A DNA stretch of 64,000 nucleotides from DASUPK01 sp963782345 (lineage in GTDB: Bacteria; Actinomycetota; Thermoleophilia; Solirubrobacterales; 70-9): NCBI GenBank assembly GCA_963782345.1, contig CAWAJF010000003.1, forward strand, positions 239,191 through 303,190, read 5' to 3'. This document shows positions 33,107 to 41,382 of this stretch, piece by piece. The notes beneath the pieces were generated by a model. It made no database searches. It was given only the letters and a program-made list of their open reading frames with translations, and had not been told where the DNA came from. The translations under genes and the position numbers were made by a program. Position 1 is the first letter of the stretch; each line of letters opens with the position of its first letter.

Positions 33107-34135
33107 GTGCTGAGTGAACGCCAGGCCCAGATCCTGAGATCGGTGGTGGAGCGCTACGTCGACGACGGGCGCCCCGTCGGCTCGCACGCGCTCGCGGATC
33201 GCACGGACATCGACTGGAGCGCCTCCACCGTGCGGGCCGAGCTCGCCAGCCTGGAGGAGGAGGGGTTCCTCACTCATCCGCACACCTCCGCAGGCCGTGT
33301 GCCGACCGACACGGGCTACCGCTTCTACGTCGAGCGGCTGCTGGCGCACCAGGACCGGCTGCCGCAGCCGGCGTCGAACGAGCTCGGCATCTCGCGCATG
33401 AGGCGGGAGGTCGACGTGGCGATTCGCGATACCACGACGACCCTCTCCCAGATCACCGATCTGGTCGCGCTGGTCACGGCGCCGCCTCTCCACACGGCGA
33501 CGATCCACCGGATCGAGGTCCTGCGGCTCCAGCCCAAGGTCGTGATGGTCATGGTGATCGCCTCGAACGGCGGCGTCACCAAGCGCGTCTTCACCTTCGA
33601 GGACGAGGTCGACACCGGGCTGGTCGAGTGGGCGGCCAGCTATCTGAACGAGCGTCTCACGGGTCTCGGCATCGGCGCGCGCATGGCCGCCGACCGCCTG
33701 CGCGACCCGGAGCTCGGCCCGACCGAGACCGGCTTCCTGGCGGAGATCTCGAGCGCGTTCACCGACCTGGAGGAGTCCGCCGAGGACACGCTCTACGTCG
33801 ACGGCACTGCCCGGCTGCTCTCGGAGGAGCACCTGGCCGACCTGCCACACGCCGATGACCTGATGCGCGCCCTGGAGCGGAGGGTGAACGTCCTGCGCGC
33901 GCTGCGGACCGCACTCGATCGCCGTTCGGTGTTCGTCTGGATCGGGAGAGAGAACCCTGCGCCGGAGCTCCGCTCGGTCAGCGTGGTCGGCGCCAACTAC
34001 GGCCTCGGCTACCGCAACCTCGGCTCGGTCGGGATCATCGGCCCCCTGCGGATGGACTACGCGACCGCGATCGCCAGCGTCCGCGGCGCCGCCGGCGAGC
34101 TCTCCCGCTTCTTCGAGACGGTCTACGACGAGTAG
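33107..34135 (+). CDS. hrcA: Heat-shock repressor HrcA
   Basis: 342 residues. The N-terminal winged helix (LSERQAQILRSVVERYVDDGRPVGSHALADR...STVRAELASLEEEGFLTHPHTSAGRVPTDTGYRFYV) and the C-terminal domain (SVVGANYGLGYRNLGSVGIIGPLRMDYATAIASV) match HrcA throughout. It represses groE/dnaK operons through CIRCE elements. It heads an hrcA-dnaJ-prmA operon but has no CIRCE (TTAGCACTC-type) copy in its own upstream region. Confidence 0.96.
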   Translation: MLSERQAQILRSVVERYVDDGRPVGSHALADRTDIDWSASTVRAELASLEEEGFLTHPHTSAGRVPTDTGYRFYVERLLAHQDRLPQPASNELGISRMRREVDVAIRDTTTTLSQITDLVALVTAPPLHTATIHRIEVLRLQPKVVMVMVIASNGGVTKRVFTFEDEVDTGLVEWAASYLNERLTGLGIGARMAADRLRDPELGPTETGFLAEISSAFTDLEESAEDTLYVDGTARLLSEEHLADLPHADDLMRALERRVNVLRALRTALDRRSVFVWIGRENPAPELRSVSVVGANYGLGYRNLGSVGIIGPLRMDYATAIASVRGAAGELSRFFETVYDE

Positions 34136-34148
34136 GCGCCAGCCTCCG

Positions 34149-35270
34149 ATGGCCAAACGGGACTACTACGAGGTGCTGGGAGTCGAGCGGGGCGCGTCCG
34201 AGGGTGAGATCAAGAAGGCGTTTCGCAAACTCGCCCGCGAGCTCCACCCCGACGTGAACGCGCACGATCCCCAGGCCGAGGAGAAGTTCAAGGAGGCGGC
34301 GGAGGCCTACGAGGTGCTCTCCGACCCAGAGCGGCGGCAGACCTACGACCGCTTCGGGCATGACGGGCTGCGTTCCGGCGGGTTCACGCCCGGTGGCGGG
34401 TTCGGCAACCTCCAGGACATCTTCGAGTCGCTGTTCGGCGGCGGCGATCCCTTCGGTGGGTTCGGGGGCGGTCCGGCCGCCGGAGCGGACATCGGCGCGG
34501 TCGTCGAGATCGGGCTCGAGGACGTGCTGGAGGACCAGACGCGCGAGGTCTCCTTCGAGGCCGTCGTCGTCTGCGATCACTGCCGAGGCAACGGAGCCGA
34601 GCCGGGCACGCCGATTGAGACCTGCCCGCGGTGCGAGGGGGCGGGACAGGTCCGCGAGGTGAGCCGCAGCATCCTCGGGCAGGTGATCCGCGCGATGCCC
34701 TGTGACCGTTGCGGCGGCGACGGGCGCATTCCCGAGACGCCGTGCGAGCGCTGTGACGGGGCAGGCCGGATCGCCGAGGAACGTACGTGGGAGGTGGACA
34801 TCCCGGCCGGGATCGAGGACGGACAGCGCGTCCGGATCGCGGGGGCCGGGCACGCGGGTGAGGCGGGGGCCCGCCAGGGAGACCTCTACGTGGAGATCCG
34901 GGTCGAGCCGGATGAGCGGTTCACCCGTCAGGCGACGGAGCTCATCACCCGCGCCGAGGTGCCGGTGACCACGGCGATCGTCGGCGGGGAGGTCTTCGTG
35001 CCGACCCTCGATGGCGAGCTCGCCGTCGAGGTGCCCGCTGGAACGCAGCATGGCCAGACCACCGTCCTCGGCGGCCGCGGGCTGCCGCCGCTGCGCGGAG
35101 GCCGGCGGGGCGCCCAGCACGTCGTCTTCGAGCTGGTGGTGCCAACCGATCTGGACGACGAGCAGCTCGAGGCTGCCGAGCGCTTGGCCGAAGCGCTAGG
35201 CCACCAGCCAATGACGGGTGACTCCTCGGCTTCGCCTGCGGAGTCCCCTCGCATATACCCGCGGAGATGA
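34149..35270 (+). CDS. dnaJ: Chaperone DnaJ, with repeat-derived C-terminal tail
   Basis: 373 residues, type I DnaJ. The J domain carries HPD (ARELHPDVNAHD), followed by a Gly/Phe region (residues ~75-115), four C-x-x-C-x-G-x-G zinc repeats (CDHCRGNG, CPRCEGAG, CDRCGGDG, CERCDGAG), and the substrate-binding C-terminal domain. It stimulates DnaK. The last 18 residues (TGDSSASPAESPRIYPRR) are encoded by a 45-bp element also found inside ybeY, so the native C-terminus was probably replaced or extended. The stop overlaps the prmA start by 4 bp. Confidence 0.97.
   Translation: MAKRDYYEVLGVERGASEGEIKKAFRKLARELHPDVNAHDPQAEEKFKEAAEAYEVLSDPERRQTYDRFGHDGLRSGGFTPGGGFGNLQDIFESLFGGGDPFGGFGGGPAAGADIGAVVEIGLEDVLEDQTREVSFEAVVVCDHCRGNGAEPGTPIETCPRCEGAGQVREVSRSILGQVIRAMPCDRCGGDGRIPETPCERCDGAGRIAEERTWEVDIPAGIEDGQRVRIAGAGHAGEAGARQGDLYVEIRVEPDERFTRQATELITRAEVPVTTAIVGGEVFVPTLDGELAVEVPAGTQHGQTTVLGGRGLPPLRGGRRGAQHVVFELVVPTDLDDEQLEAAERLAEALGHQPMTGDSSASPAESPRIYPRR
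35214..35258. repeat. 45-bp palindromic element at the 3' end of dnaJ
   Basis: 37 of 45 positions equal those of 39556-39600 in ybeY, without gaps and in the same reading frame. The stem GACTCC (35220-35225) pairs with GGAGTC (35240-35245). Two of the stem pairs that differ in ybeY are changed on both sides, so the pairing is kept. Confidence 0.75.
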
Positions 35271-36088
35271 TCCGCCTGGCGGTTCGCTGCGCCCCGGAAT
35301 ACGCGGAGGCGGTGATGGCGAACCTGCTCGAGCTGGCGCCGAACGGGCTCGAGGAGGAGCGCGGGCCGGGATGGATCGAATACGCGATCTACGGGCCGCC
35401 CGGCGAGGTCCCCGACTTGGGCGAGATCCAGGCGGCCGCCGGAGGCAGCCTCGTCGACGTGACCACCACCTCGGTCCCTGACGACTGGGCGGATCGCTGG
35501 GCGGACTTCCATCGCCCGATCGAGGTCAGCGGGCGGATCGGGGTGCGCCCGTCGTGGTGGGATCCCAAGGACGGCCTGATCGACGTCGTCGTGGACCCGG
35601 GCCGCGCCTTCGGCACCGGCGGGCATCCGACGACGCGTCTGTCACTCGAGCTGCTGATCGAGCTGGAGCAGGCCGGCGAGGCGTCGGGGCCGATCGCGGA
35701 TTGGGGGACGGGCTCGGCCGTGCTCGCGATCTCCGCGGCCAAGCTGGGCTGGTCGCCGGTGACGGCGTGCGACCGCGAGCCCGCGTCGTTGGAGGCCGCG
35801 CAGGCCAACGCGGCCGTGAATGGCGTGGAGCTGACGATCGAGAGGGTGGACGTTCGGGAGAGCCTGCCGCCGGTGGCGCCCACGGTGGTCGCCAACCTGA
35901 CCGCGAACCTGCTCGCTGACTGCGCCCGGCATCTGGAGGGCGCCGCCGAGATCCCGCGAACCCTCGTCTGCTCGGGAATGCTGGAGACGGAGGCCGACGG
36001 GGTCGCCGAGGCGTTCTCCGCGGCGGGATTGGCCGAGAGCGAGCGCCGCGGCAACGGCGAGTGGGCCGCGCTGCTGCTGCGCGTCTGA
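35267..36088 (+). CDS. prmA: Ribosomal protein L11 methyltransferase-like (PrmA)
   Basis: 273 residues. PrmA-like features: RPSWWDPKDGLIDVVVDPGRAFGTGGHPTTRLSLELL (the PGxAFGTGxHxTT block), the SAM motif I variant IADWGTGSAVLAISAAKLG, and the NLTANLL segment. PrmA trimethylates ribosomal protein uL11. The usual D-x-G-x-G of motif I reads DWGTGSAVL, slightly altered. It overlaps dnaJ by 4 bp; the dnaJ-prmA order is widespread. Confidence 0.88.
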   Translation: MIRLAVRCAPEYAEAVMANLLELAPNGLEEERGPGWIEYAIYGPPGEVPDLGEIQAAAGGSLVDVTTTSVPDDWADRWADFHRPIEVSGRIGVRPSWWDPKDGLIDVVVDPGRAFGTGGHPTTRLSLELLIELEQAGEASGPIADWGTGSAVLAISAAKLGWSPVTACDREPASLEAAQANAAVNGVELTIERVDVRESLPPVAPTVVANLTANLLADCARHLEGAAEIPRTLVCSGMLETEADGVAEAFSAAGLAESERRGNGEWAALLLRV

Positions 36089-36106
36089 CTCGGCCGACGA
36101 CCCCGA

Positions 36107-36112
36107 TATATT
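36107..36112 (+). promoter_or_regulatory. -10-like box of the DUF2269-like gene (leaderless)
   Basis: TATATT, 6 nt before GTG 36119; an unusually AT-rich patch in this DNA. Confidence 0.55.
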
Positions 36113-36118
36113 CCGCGC

Positions 36119-36607
36119 GTGCTCGGGGTGGTCCGATTCTATGACGTGGCGGTGTTCATTCACGTCGCCGCGGTGGTCATCGGCTTCGGCGTGACCTTCA
36201 GCTACCCGATCTTCCTCCGGCACGCCGTGCGGTCCGCGCCGCGCAGCATGCCGTACCTGCTGACGACGATCGACACCGTCGGCAGGGCCGTGATCGGACC
36301 GAACGCGCTGCTCATCCTGATCAGCGGGATCTACCTGGTCAGCGACGGTCCATTCGACTACGGCGACACCTTCGTCAGCGTGGGACTGCCGATCATCATC
36401 GTCCTGATCCTGGTCGGCCCTCTCTTCTTCGGACGGAAGGGACGTCAGCTGGAGGGAATCGCCAGCCGCGACATAGATGCGGCCGGCACCGGCGAGGTCA
36501 AGCTCAGCGCCGAGTTCGACGCCGTCCTCGGGCAGATCATGAGCGTCGGCTATGTGACCGACCTGCTGGTGCTGATCGCGCTCTTCTTCATGATCGTCAA
36601 GCCCTAG
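36119..36607 (+). CDS. DUF2269-like integral membrane protein
   Basis: 162 residues with four membrane segments (about 8-30, 55-77, 88-103, 140-160). FIHVAAVVIGFGVTFSYPIF near the N-terminus is typical of the DUF2269/YqhA-like integral membrane group, whose function is unknown. A TATATT box 6 nt upstream makes GTG 36119 a likely leaderless start. Placed between prmA and murI on the same strand. Confidence 0.78.
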   Translation: MLGVVRFYDVAVFIHVAAVVIGFGVTFSYPIFLRHAVRSAPRSMPYLLTTIDTVGRAVIGPNALLILISGIYLVSDGPFDYGDTFVSVGLPIIIVLILVGPLFFGRKGRQLEGIASRDIDAAGTGEVKLSAEFDAVLGQIMSVGYVTDLLVLIALFFMIVKP

Positions 36608-36630
36608 GGCCAGTCATCATCCCTGGCTGA

Positions 36631-37458
36631 ATGGAAGCCGCCGATTCGAGGGTGGGCCTCCCGATCGCCATGTTCGACTCCGGCGTCGGAGGCCTGACCG
36701 TCCTCCACGAGTGCCTGGTCTCGCTGCCCGAGGAGGACTACGTCTACCTCGGTGACGACGCTCGCTTCCCATACGGAGCGCGCACGGCCGACGAGCTGCG
36801 ACGGCAGGTGGGGCAGGTGACCAGGTTTCTCCTGGATCGGGGGGCCAAGCTGCTGGTGATCGCCTGCAACTCGGCAGCCTCGGCCGGCCAGGAGACGGCC
36901 AGGGAGATCGCCGCCGAGGCCGGGATCGAGATGGTTGCCGTGATCCAGCCGGAGGCGGAGATCGCCGGGGCGCTCACTCAGACGGGCAAGGTGGGCGTGC
37001 TGGCGACGCCGGCGACCGTCCGGAGCGGGGCGTACCTGCGGGCGCTCGCCGAGCAGCACCGGACACTGACCGTGACGGAGGTCGAGGCACCTGACCTGGC
37101 CGCGGTGATCCAGCGCGGCTTCCCGTTCTCGGAGGCCGTGGTCGAGATGGTGCGCTCCTACTGCGAGCCGCTGAAGAAGGCTGAGGTCGACACGGTGGTC
37201 CTCGGCTGCACCCACTACCCGCTCGTGGCGCCGATGCTGCAGCGCGTCCTCGGCCGGGACGTCCGGCTGGTCAGCGCCGGGCATGCGATCGCCTCAACGG
37301 CGCAGCGAGTGCTCGAGGAGTCTGGGCTCGCCAAGACCGGCAACGAAGAGGGGACGTATCGGTTCCTCTGCACCGGCGACGCCGAGTCGTTCCGCGAGCT
37401 CGGGACGCGGTTCCTGCAGATGCCGCTCGGCGACGTCGAGCGAGTCGACCTGCCGTGA
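36631..37458 (+). CDS. murI: Glutamate racemase
   Basis: 275 residues. It supplies D-glutamate for peptidoglycan. Substrate-site blocks: AMFDSGVGGLTVL, LGDDARFPYGARTADEL, the first catalytic Cys in VIACNSAAS and the second in LGCTHYPLV. The usual ACNTAS is ACNSAAS here, a mild change next to the catalytic Cys. C-terminal ~30 residues resemble the extended tails of actinobacterial MurI. Confidence 0.95.
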   Translation: MEAADSRVGLPIAMFDSGVGGLTVLHECLVSLPEEDYVYLGDDARFPYGARTADELRRQVGQVTRFLLDRGAKLLVIACNSAASAGQETAREIAAEAGIEMVAVIQPEAEIAGALTQTGKVGVLATPATVRSGAYLRALAEQHRTLTVTEVEAPDLAAVIQRGFPFSEAVVEMVRSYCEPLKKAEVDTVVLGCTHYPLVAPMLQRVLGRDVRLVSAGHAIASTAQRVLEESGLAKTGNEEGTYRFLCTGDAESFRELGTRFLQMPLGDVERVDLP

Positions 37459-37480
37459 ATCGGGATCTCGAGGCATTTGC

Positions 37481-37966
37481 GTGCGATCGGTCCCCAAAGG
37501 CCTCACAAGCGCGTTGATGGCAGCGCTCGAGCCCGAGAACGTCCCGTTCTTTCCATGGGGCCTCCTCTTGATTGCCCTGGGTTCATATGTCGTCGCGGTC
37601 GCGGCCCTGATCGCCGCGGGGCGCCGCGAGGACGCCCGCGCGCTCGCCGGGTTCATCCCCGACTGCATCGTCATGGTCTCCCGTCTCGCCCGCGACTCGC
37701 GGATCTCGCGGCCACGCCGCGCCGCCCTCTTCCTCGTGCTCGGCTACCTGGCCCTGCCGATCGACCTCGTCCCCGACTTCCTGCCCGGGATCGGCCAGCT
37801 CGACGACGCGGTGTTGCTCGGGCTCGCCCTGCGCCTGATCGTCCACGCCGGTGGCACCGGGATCGTGCGGGAGGCCTGGCCCGGGCCGGAGGCGTCGCTC
37901 ACCCTGGTGCTGCGCGCCGCAGGACTGGAGACCAACGGGGCGGCCACGCCGGGCACTACGCTCTAG
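37481..37966 (+). CDS. DUF1232/YkvA-like membrane protein
   Basis: 161 residues. A membrane helix near residues 28-50 is followed by the DUF1232 core (RPRRAALFLVLGYLALPIDLVPDFLPGIGQLDDAVLLGLALRLIVHA), whose P-x-D-L-x-P-D-F-x-P-x-x-G-x-x-D-D motif is diagnostic. The function is unknown. GTG 37481 is used; ATG 37517 is an alternative. The yqeY-like gene follows at 3 nt. Confidence 0.82.
   Translation: MRSVPKGLTSALMAALEPENVPFFPWGLLLIALGSYVVAVAALIAAGRREDARALAGFIPDCIVMVSRLARDSRISRPRRAALFLVLGYLALPIDLVPDFLPGIGQLDDAVLLGLALRLIVHAGGTGIVREAWPGPEASLTLVLRAAGLETNGAATPGTTL
37957..37962 (+). promoter_or_regulatory. -10-like box of the YqeY-like gene
   Basis: TACGCT, 7 nt before ATG 37970, overlapping the end of the preceding gene. 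Confidence 0.35.
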
Positions 37967-37969
37967 GCG

Positions 37970-38401
37970 ATGAGCATTCTCGAACAGGTCCAGGACGACG
38001 TGAAGGCGGCGATGAAGGCAGGCGAGAAGGAGCGCGTCGGCCGGCTGCGCATGCTCGTCAACGCTCTCCAGGCGGAGGAGAAGGAGGGCAAGGGGGATGA
38101 GGTGGCGGCGCTCCAGCGCGAGCGCAAGCGCCGTCTCGACGCCGCCGAGGCCCTGCGGGAGGGTGGCCGCACCGAGGGAGCCGACGCCGAGGAGGCCGAG
38201 GCGAAGCTGATCGAGGACTACCTGCCCGAGCAGCTCTCCGACGAGGAGCTCTCGGAGCTCGTGGCGGGCGCCGTCGAGGAGTCGGGCGCCAGCGAGCCCA
38301 AGGACATGGGGGGCGTGATGAAGGTGCTGATGCCGAAGGTCGGCGGTCGAGCCGACGGCAAGCGCGTCAGCCAGGCGGTGCGCGAGAAGCTTGGCGCGTA
38401 G
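37970..38401 (+). CDS. GatB/YqeY-domain protein
   Basis: 143 residues of the YqeY family: LEQVQDDVKAAMKAGEKERVGRLRMLVNALQAEEKEG, EDYLPEQLSDEELSELV and GGVMKVLMPKVGGRADGKRVSQAVREKL. It shares the tail domain of GatB that recognises tRNA, and a tRNA-linked role is suspected but not known. It overlaps phoH by 11 bp, leading the phoH-ybeY-era operon. Confidence 0.92.
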   Translation: MSILEQVQDDVKAAMKAGEKERVGRLRMLVNALQAEEKEGKGDEVAALQRERKRRLDAAEALREGGRTEGADAEEAEAKLIEDYLPEQLSDEELSELVAGAVEESGASEPKDMGGVMKVLMPKVGGRADGKRVSQAVREKLGA

Positions 38402-39365
38402 GCAGCTGGAGATCGACAACACCGTCGCCGCGGAGCTGGCGGGCTCCGAGGACGCCGTGCTTCGCGCGCTCGAGGGCCATCTCGACGTCGAGCTCTATCT
38501 GCGCGGCAACGTCCTCACCCTGGACGGCGACGCGAACGGCGTCCAGACCGCCGAGACCGTGGTCGGTGAGCTGGTCGATTTGATCGAGCAGGGCCATGAG
38601 ATCGCTCCCGGAACGATCGAGGCCGTCACCGGCGCACTCGACAAGCACGAGAGCCCGGCGGAGATCCTCGAGGACGTCGTCTGGCAGCACCGCAACACGC
38701 GCATTGCCCCGAAGACCGTGAATCAGAAGAAGTACGTGGACTCGATCCGCCGGCACACGATCACCTTCGGGATCGGTCCCGCAGGCACGGGCAAGACCTT
38801 CCTGGCCGTGGCGATGGCCGCGGCCGCCCTCTCCCGGGGCGATGTCAGCCGGGTGATCCTCACCCGGCCCGCGGTAGAGGCGGGCGAGCGACTCGGCTTC
38901 CTTCCGGGCGACATCCAGGCGAAGGTCGACCCATACCTGCGCCCGCTCTTCGACGCCCTCTACGACATGCTCGACCCGGAGAGGGTGAATTCCTACTTCG
39001 AGCGCGGCACGATCGAGGTGGCGCCCCTGGCTTTCATGCGCGGCCGGAGCCTGAACGACGCCTTCGTGATCCTCGACGAGGCGCAGAACACGAGTCCGGA
39101 GCAGATGAAGATGTTCCTGACGCGGCTCGGCTTCGGATCCAAGTTCGTCGTCACCGGCGATATCACCCAGATCGACCTGGAGCGTGGGTCGAAGTCCGGC
39201 CTGGTGGAGGTCGGCAACATCCTCAACGAGGTTCAGGACATCAACTTCATCCGCTTCGGAGGCGAGGACGTCGTCCGCCACAAGCTGGTCCAGCGGATCG
39301 TCGCCGCATACGGCGAGGCGGAGAGCCGCAGCCGGCCCGAGCCCGGATCCGACGGGGGCGGCTGA
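38391..39365 (+). CDS. phoH: PhoH-like ATPase
   Basis: 324 residues. A KH-like N-terminal part precedes the PhoH ATPase domain: Walker A GIGPAGTGKTFLAV, RPAVEAGERLGFLPGDIQAKVDPYLRPLFDAL, Walker B FVILDEAQNTSPEQMKMFLTRLG, and VVTGDITQIDLE. PhoH next to YbeY suggests a role in RNA handling or ribosome quality control. The TTG start at 38391 overlaps the upstream gene. Confidence 0.94.
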   Translation: MARRQLEIDNTVAAELAGSEDAVLRALEGHLDVELYLRGNVLTLDGDANGVQTAETVVGELVDLIEQGHEIAPGTIEAVTGALDKHESPAEILEDVVWQHRNTRIAPKTVNQKKYVDSIRRHTITFGIGPAGTGKTFLAVAMAAAALSRGDVSRVILTRPAVEAGERLGFLPGDIQAKVDPYLRPLFDALYDMLDPERVNSYFERGTIEVAPLAFMRGRSLNDAFVILDEAQNTSPEQMKMFLTRLGFGSKFVVTGDITQIDLERGSKSGLVEVGNILNEVQDINFIRFGGEDVVRHKLVQRIVAAYGEAESRSRPEPGSDGGG

Positions 39366-39366
39366 C

Positions 39367-39765
39367 ATCGACCTCTCGGACGTTCCGGGCGATCTGCGGC
39401 GAGCGGTCGGGGCGGCCCTCCATGCGGCCGGGGTGGACGACGGCCACATCGGGGTTCAGATCGTCGGCGAGGGGAGGATGCGCACCCTGAACTACGCGGC
39501 CCGCGGCCTGGACGAGGCGACCGACGTGCTCGCGTTCCCGATCGACCCTCCTTTTACGGGTTCCTCCTCGGCTTCGTCTTCGAAGGACCCTCGCATCTAC
39601 GAAACCGGCCCGCGCGAGCTCGGCGACGTCTTCATCTGCCCGGAGAAGGCGACCAACGTGATCGAGGCAGCGGTCCACGGCACCCTTCACCTCTGCGGCT
39701 TCGACCACGAGACGGACAACGGGGAGATGCTCGACCTGCAGGCCAAGGTCCTGGCGTCGTTGTGA
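39367..39765 (+). CDS. ybeY: Endoribonuclease YbeY, no canonical start codon, with in-frame repeat insertion
   Basis: About 132 residues. The zinc-binding H-x3-H-x5-H signature is HGTLHLCGFDHETD, and the N-terminal half has IGVQIVGEGRMRTLNYAARGLDEATDVLAFP. YbeY matures 16S rRNA ends. No ATG, GTG or TTG occurs in frame before the conserved N-terminus (IDLSDVPGDLRRAVGAALHAAGV); ATC 39367, one base after the phoH stop, is the first codon that fits. GTG at about 39434 would drop ~22 conserved residues. Between DVLAFPIDPP and ELGDVFICPEK lies an insertion (TGSSSASSSKDPRIY) encoded by a 45-bp element shared with dnaJ. The era start overlaps the stop. Confidence 0.85.
   Translation: MDLSDVPGDLRRAVGAALHAAGVDDGHIGVQIVGEGRMRTLNYAARGLDEATDVLAFPIDPPFTGSSSASSSKDPRIYETGPRELGDVFICPEKATNVIEAAVHGTLHLCGFDHETDNGEMLDLQAKVLASL
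39556..39600. repeat. 45-bp palindromic element inside ybeY
   Basis: Copy of the dnaJ element (35214-35258), same frame, 37 of 45 identities. The stem pairs at element positions 7-32 and 8-31 are T-A and C-G here but G-C and A-T in dnaJ, a compensatory exchange. Confidence 0.75.
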
Positions 39766-40655
39766 GCAGGGCCGGGTTCGTCGGGCTCGCGGGCCGTCCC
39801 AACGTCGGCAAGTCGACCCTCGTCAACGCGATCGTCGGGGCTCACGTGGCGATCGTCTCCGAGCGGCCGCAGACGACCAGGCGCGCGATCCGCGGCGTCG
39901 CGACCGACCTCTCAGCCGACTGGCAGCTCGTGATGACCGACCTCCCCGGGGTACAGCGCCCGCGTGATGCTCTCACGGAGCGGATGCAGCGCAGGGTGGA
40001 GCGGGAGATCGCCGACTCCGACGCGGTTCTCTTCGTCATCAACGCCGAGCAGGGCGTCGGGCCGGGCGACCGCTTCATCTCCAAGGCGCTCCTCCAGTCG
40101 AGCATCGACACGCCCGTCGTCTGTGCCGTCAACAAGATCGACCGGCTGAACAACGCCGAGACGGCGGAGGTGCTCGCGCAGGTCGGCGAGATCGAAGGTG
40201 TCGACGAGATCTATCCGGTCAGCGCCAGGAAGGGCCACGGCCTCGAGCCGATGGTCGCGAAGCTCGTCGAGCTCCTTCCCGAGAGCCCGTTTCTCTTCCC
40301 GCCCGAGCAGCGCTCGGACCTGCCCAGCGAGGTTCTGCTCGCGGAGCTGATCCGCGAGCAGGTTCTGCGCCGGACCCGCGACGAGCTGCCGCACGCCGTC
40401 GAGGTCCAGGTCTCCGAGGTCGCCCACCGTGAGGACGGGGTGGTCGAGGTCCACGCCCACGTCTGGGCGGAGACCGAGTCCCAGAAGGGCATCCTGATCG
40501 GCTCGGCCGGCCGGAAGATCAAGGAGATCGGAACCGCCGCTCGCGGCGAGCTCGAGCGCGAGCTCGGCGGCCAAGTCTTCCTCGACCTTCAGGTCCGCGT
40601 CCGCAAGCGCTGGCGTCGCGACGAGGGCCTGCTCGACCGCCTCGGGATCGAATAG
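39762..40655 (+). CDS. era: GTPase Era
   Basis: 297 residues. GTPase motifs G1 GRPNVGKSTLVN, G3 DLPGV (Era-type variation), G4 NKID, G5 SARKG, then the C-terminal KH domain (ESQKGILIGSAGRKIKEIGTAARGELERELGGQVFLDLQVRVRKRWR). It helps mature the 3' end of 16S rRNA. GTG 39762 overlaps the ybeY stop. Confidence 0.96.
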   Translation: MSRAGFVGLAGRPNVGKSTLVNAIVGAHVAIVSERPQTTRRAIRGVATDLSADWQLVMTDLPGVQRPRDALTERMQRRVEREIADSDAVLFVINAEQGVGPGDRFISKALLQSSIDTPVVCAVNKIDRLNNAETAEVLAQVGEIEGVDEIYPVSARKGHGLEPMVAKLVELLPESPFLFPPEQRSDLPSEVLLAELIREQVLRRTRDELPHAVEVQVSEVAHREDGVVEVHAHVWAETESQKGILIGSAGRKIKEIGTAARGELERELGGQVFLDLQVRVRKRWRRDEGLLDRLGIE

Positions 40656-40695
40656 CCGCTGAACCCGCGCCTTCAGGCGAGAAAGCAGGGCTTCG

Positions 40696-40701
40696 TACAA
40701 T
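40696..40701 (+). promoter_or_regulatory. -10-like box of hisIE (leaderless)
   Basis: TACAAT, 6 nt before ATG 40708. Confidence 0.6.
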
Positions 40702-40707
40702 CGCGCG

Positions 40708-41382
40708 ATGGTCGTTCAAGCCGCCAGAGATGCGGCGAAGGTTCGCTTCGATGAGCGCGGGCTTGTCCCCTGCGTGATGCAGGATGCTCGCTCCGGCGAG
40801 GTGCTCACCCTCGCATACATGAACGAGGAGTCCCTGCAGCTCACCCTGGAGACCCGGGAGATCCATCTGTACAGCCGCAGTCGCCGCGAGATCTGGCACA
40901 AGGGCGCGACCTCGGGGAACGTCCAGCGCGTTCGGCAGATCCGCTACGACTGCGACGGCGACGCCTTGGTGGCGCTGGTCGACCCCGTCGGGCCGGCCTG
41001 TCACACCGGCGAGCGCTCCTGCTTCTACCGGGACCTCGAGGGCACGGCCGACCCCGGCGCAGAGGCGCCGGGCGTGGTCGGCGAGCCGCCGCTGCTCCCT
41101 TATGAGGCCCTGGCCACCCTGGAGCGGACCTTGGTGACCCGCCAGCGCAAGCGGCCGGCCGGCAGCTACACGGTGGAGCTGCTCGAGGACTCGAAGCTCG
41201 CGGGGGAGAAGGTCCGAGAGGAGGCCGCCGAGGTGGTGAAGGCCGTCAGCTCCGAGTCCGAGGAGCGGGTGGCGGAGGAGGGCGCTGACGTCGTCTACCA
41301 CCTCGCCGTCCTGCTGCTCTCGCGCGGGATCTCGATGGCTGAGGTCCTGCACGTCCTGAACGGCCGCCGGCGGGCTCGATGA
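40708..41382 (+). CDS. hisIE: Bifunctional phosphoribosyl-AMP cyclohydrolase/phosphoribosyl-ATP pyrophosphatase
   Basis: 224 residues combining HisI (residues ~10-120: LTLAYMNEESLQLTLETREIHLYSRSRREIWHKGATSGNVQ, zinc-site CDGDALVALVDPVGPACHTGERSCFY) and HisE (residues ~130-224: LERTLVTRQRKRPAGSYTVELLEDSKLAGEKVREEAAEVVKAV...EEGADVVYHLAVLL). It performs steps two and three of histidine synthesis. Its stop overlaps the trpE ATG, so histidine and tryptophan genes share a transcript that starts at the -10-like box 6 nt before hisIE. Confidence 0.96.
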   Translation: MVVQAARDAAKVRFDERGLVPCVMQDARSGEVLTLAYMNEESLQLTLETREIHLYSRSRREIWHKGATSGNVQRVRQIRYDCDGDALVALVDPVGPACHTGERSCFYRDLEGTADPGAEAPGVVGEPPLLPYEALATLERTLVTRQRKRPAGSYTVELLEDSKLAGEKVREEAAEVVKAVSSESEERVAEEGADVVYHLAVLLLSRGISMAEVLHVLNGRRRAR

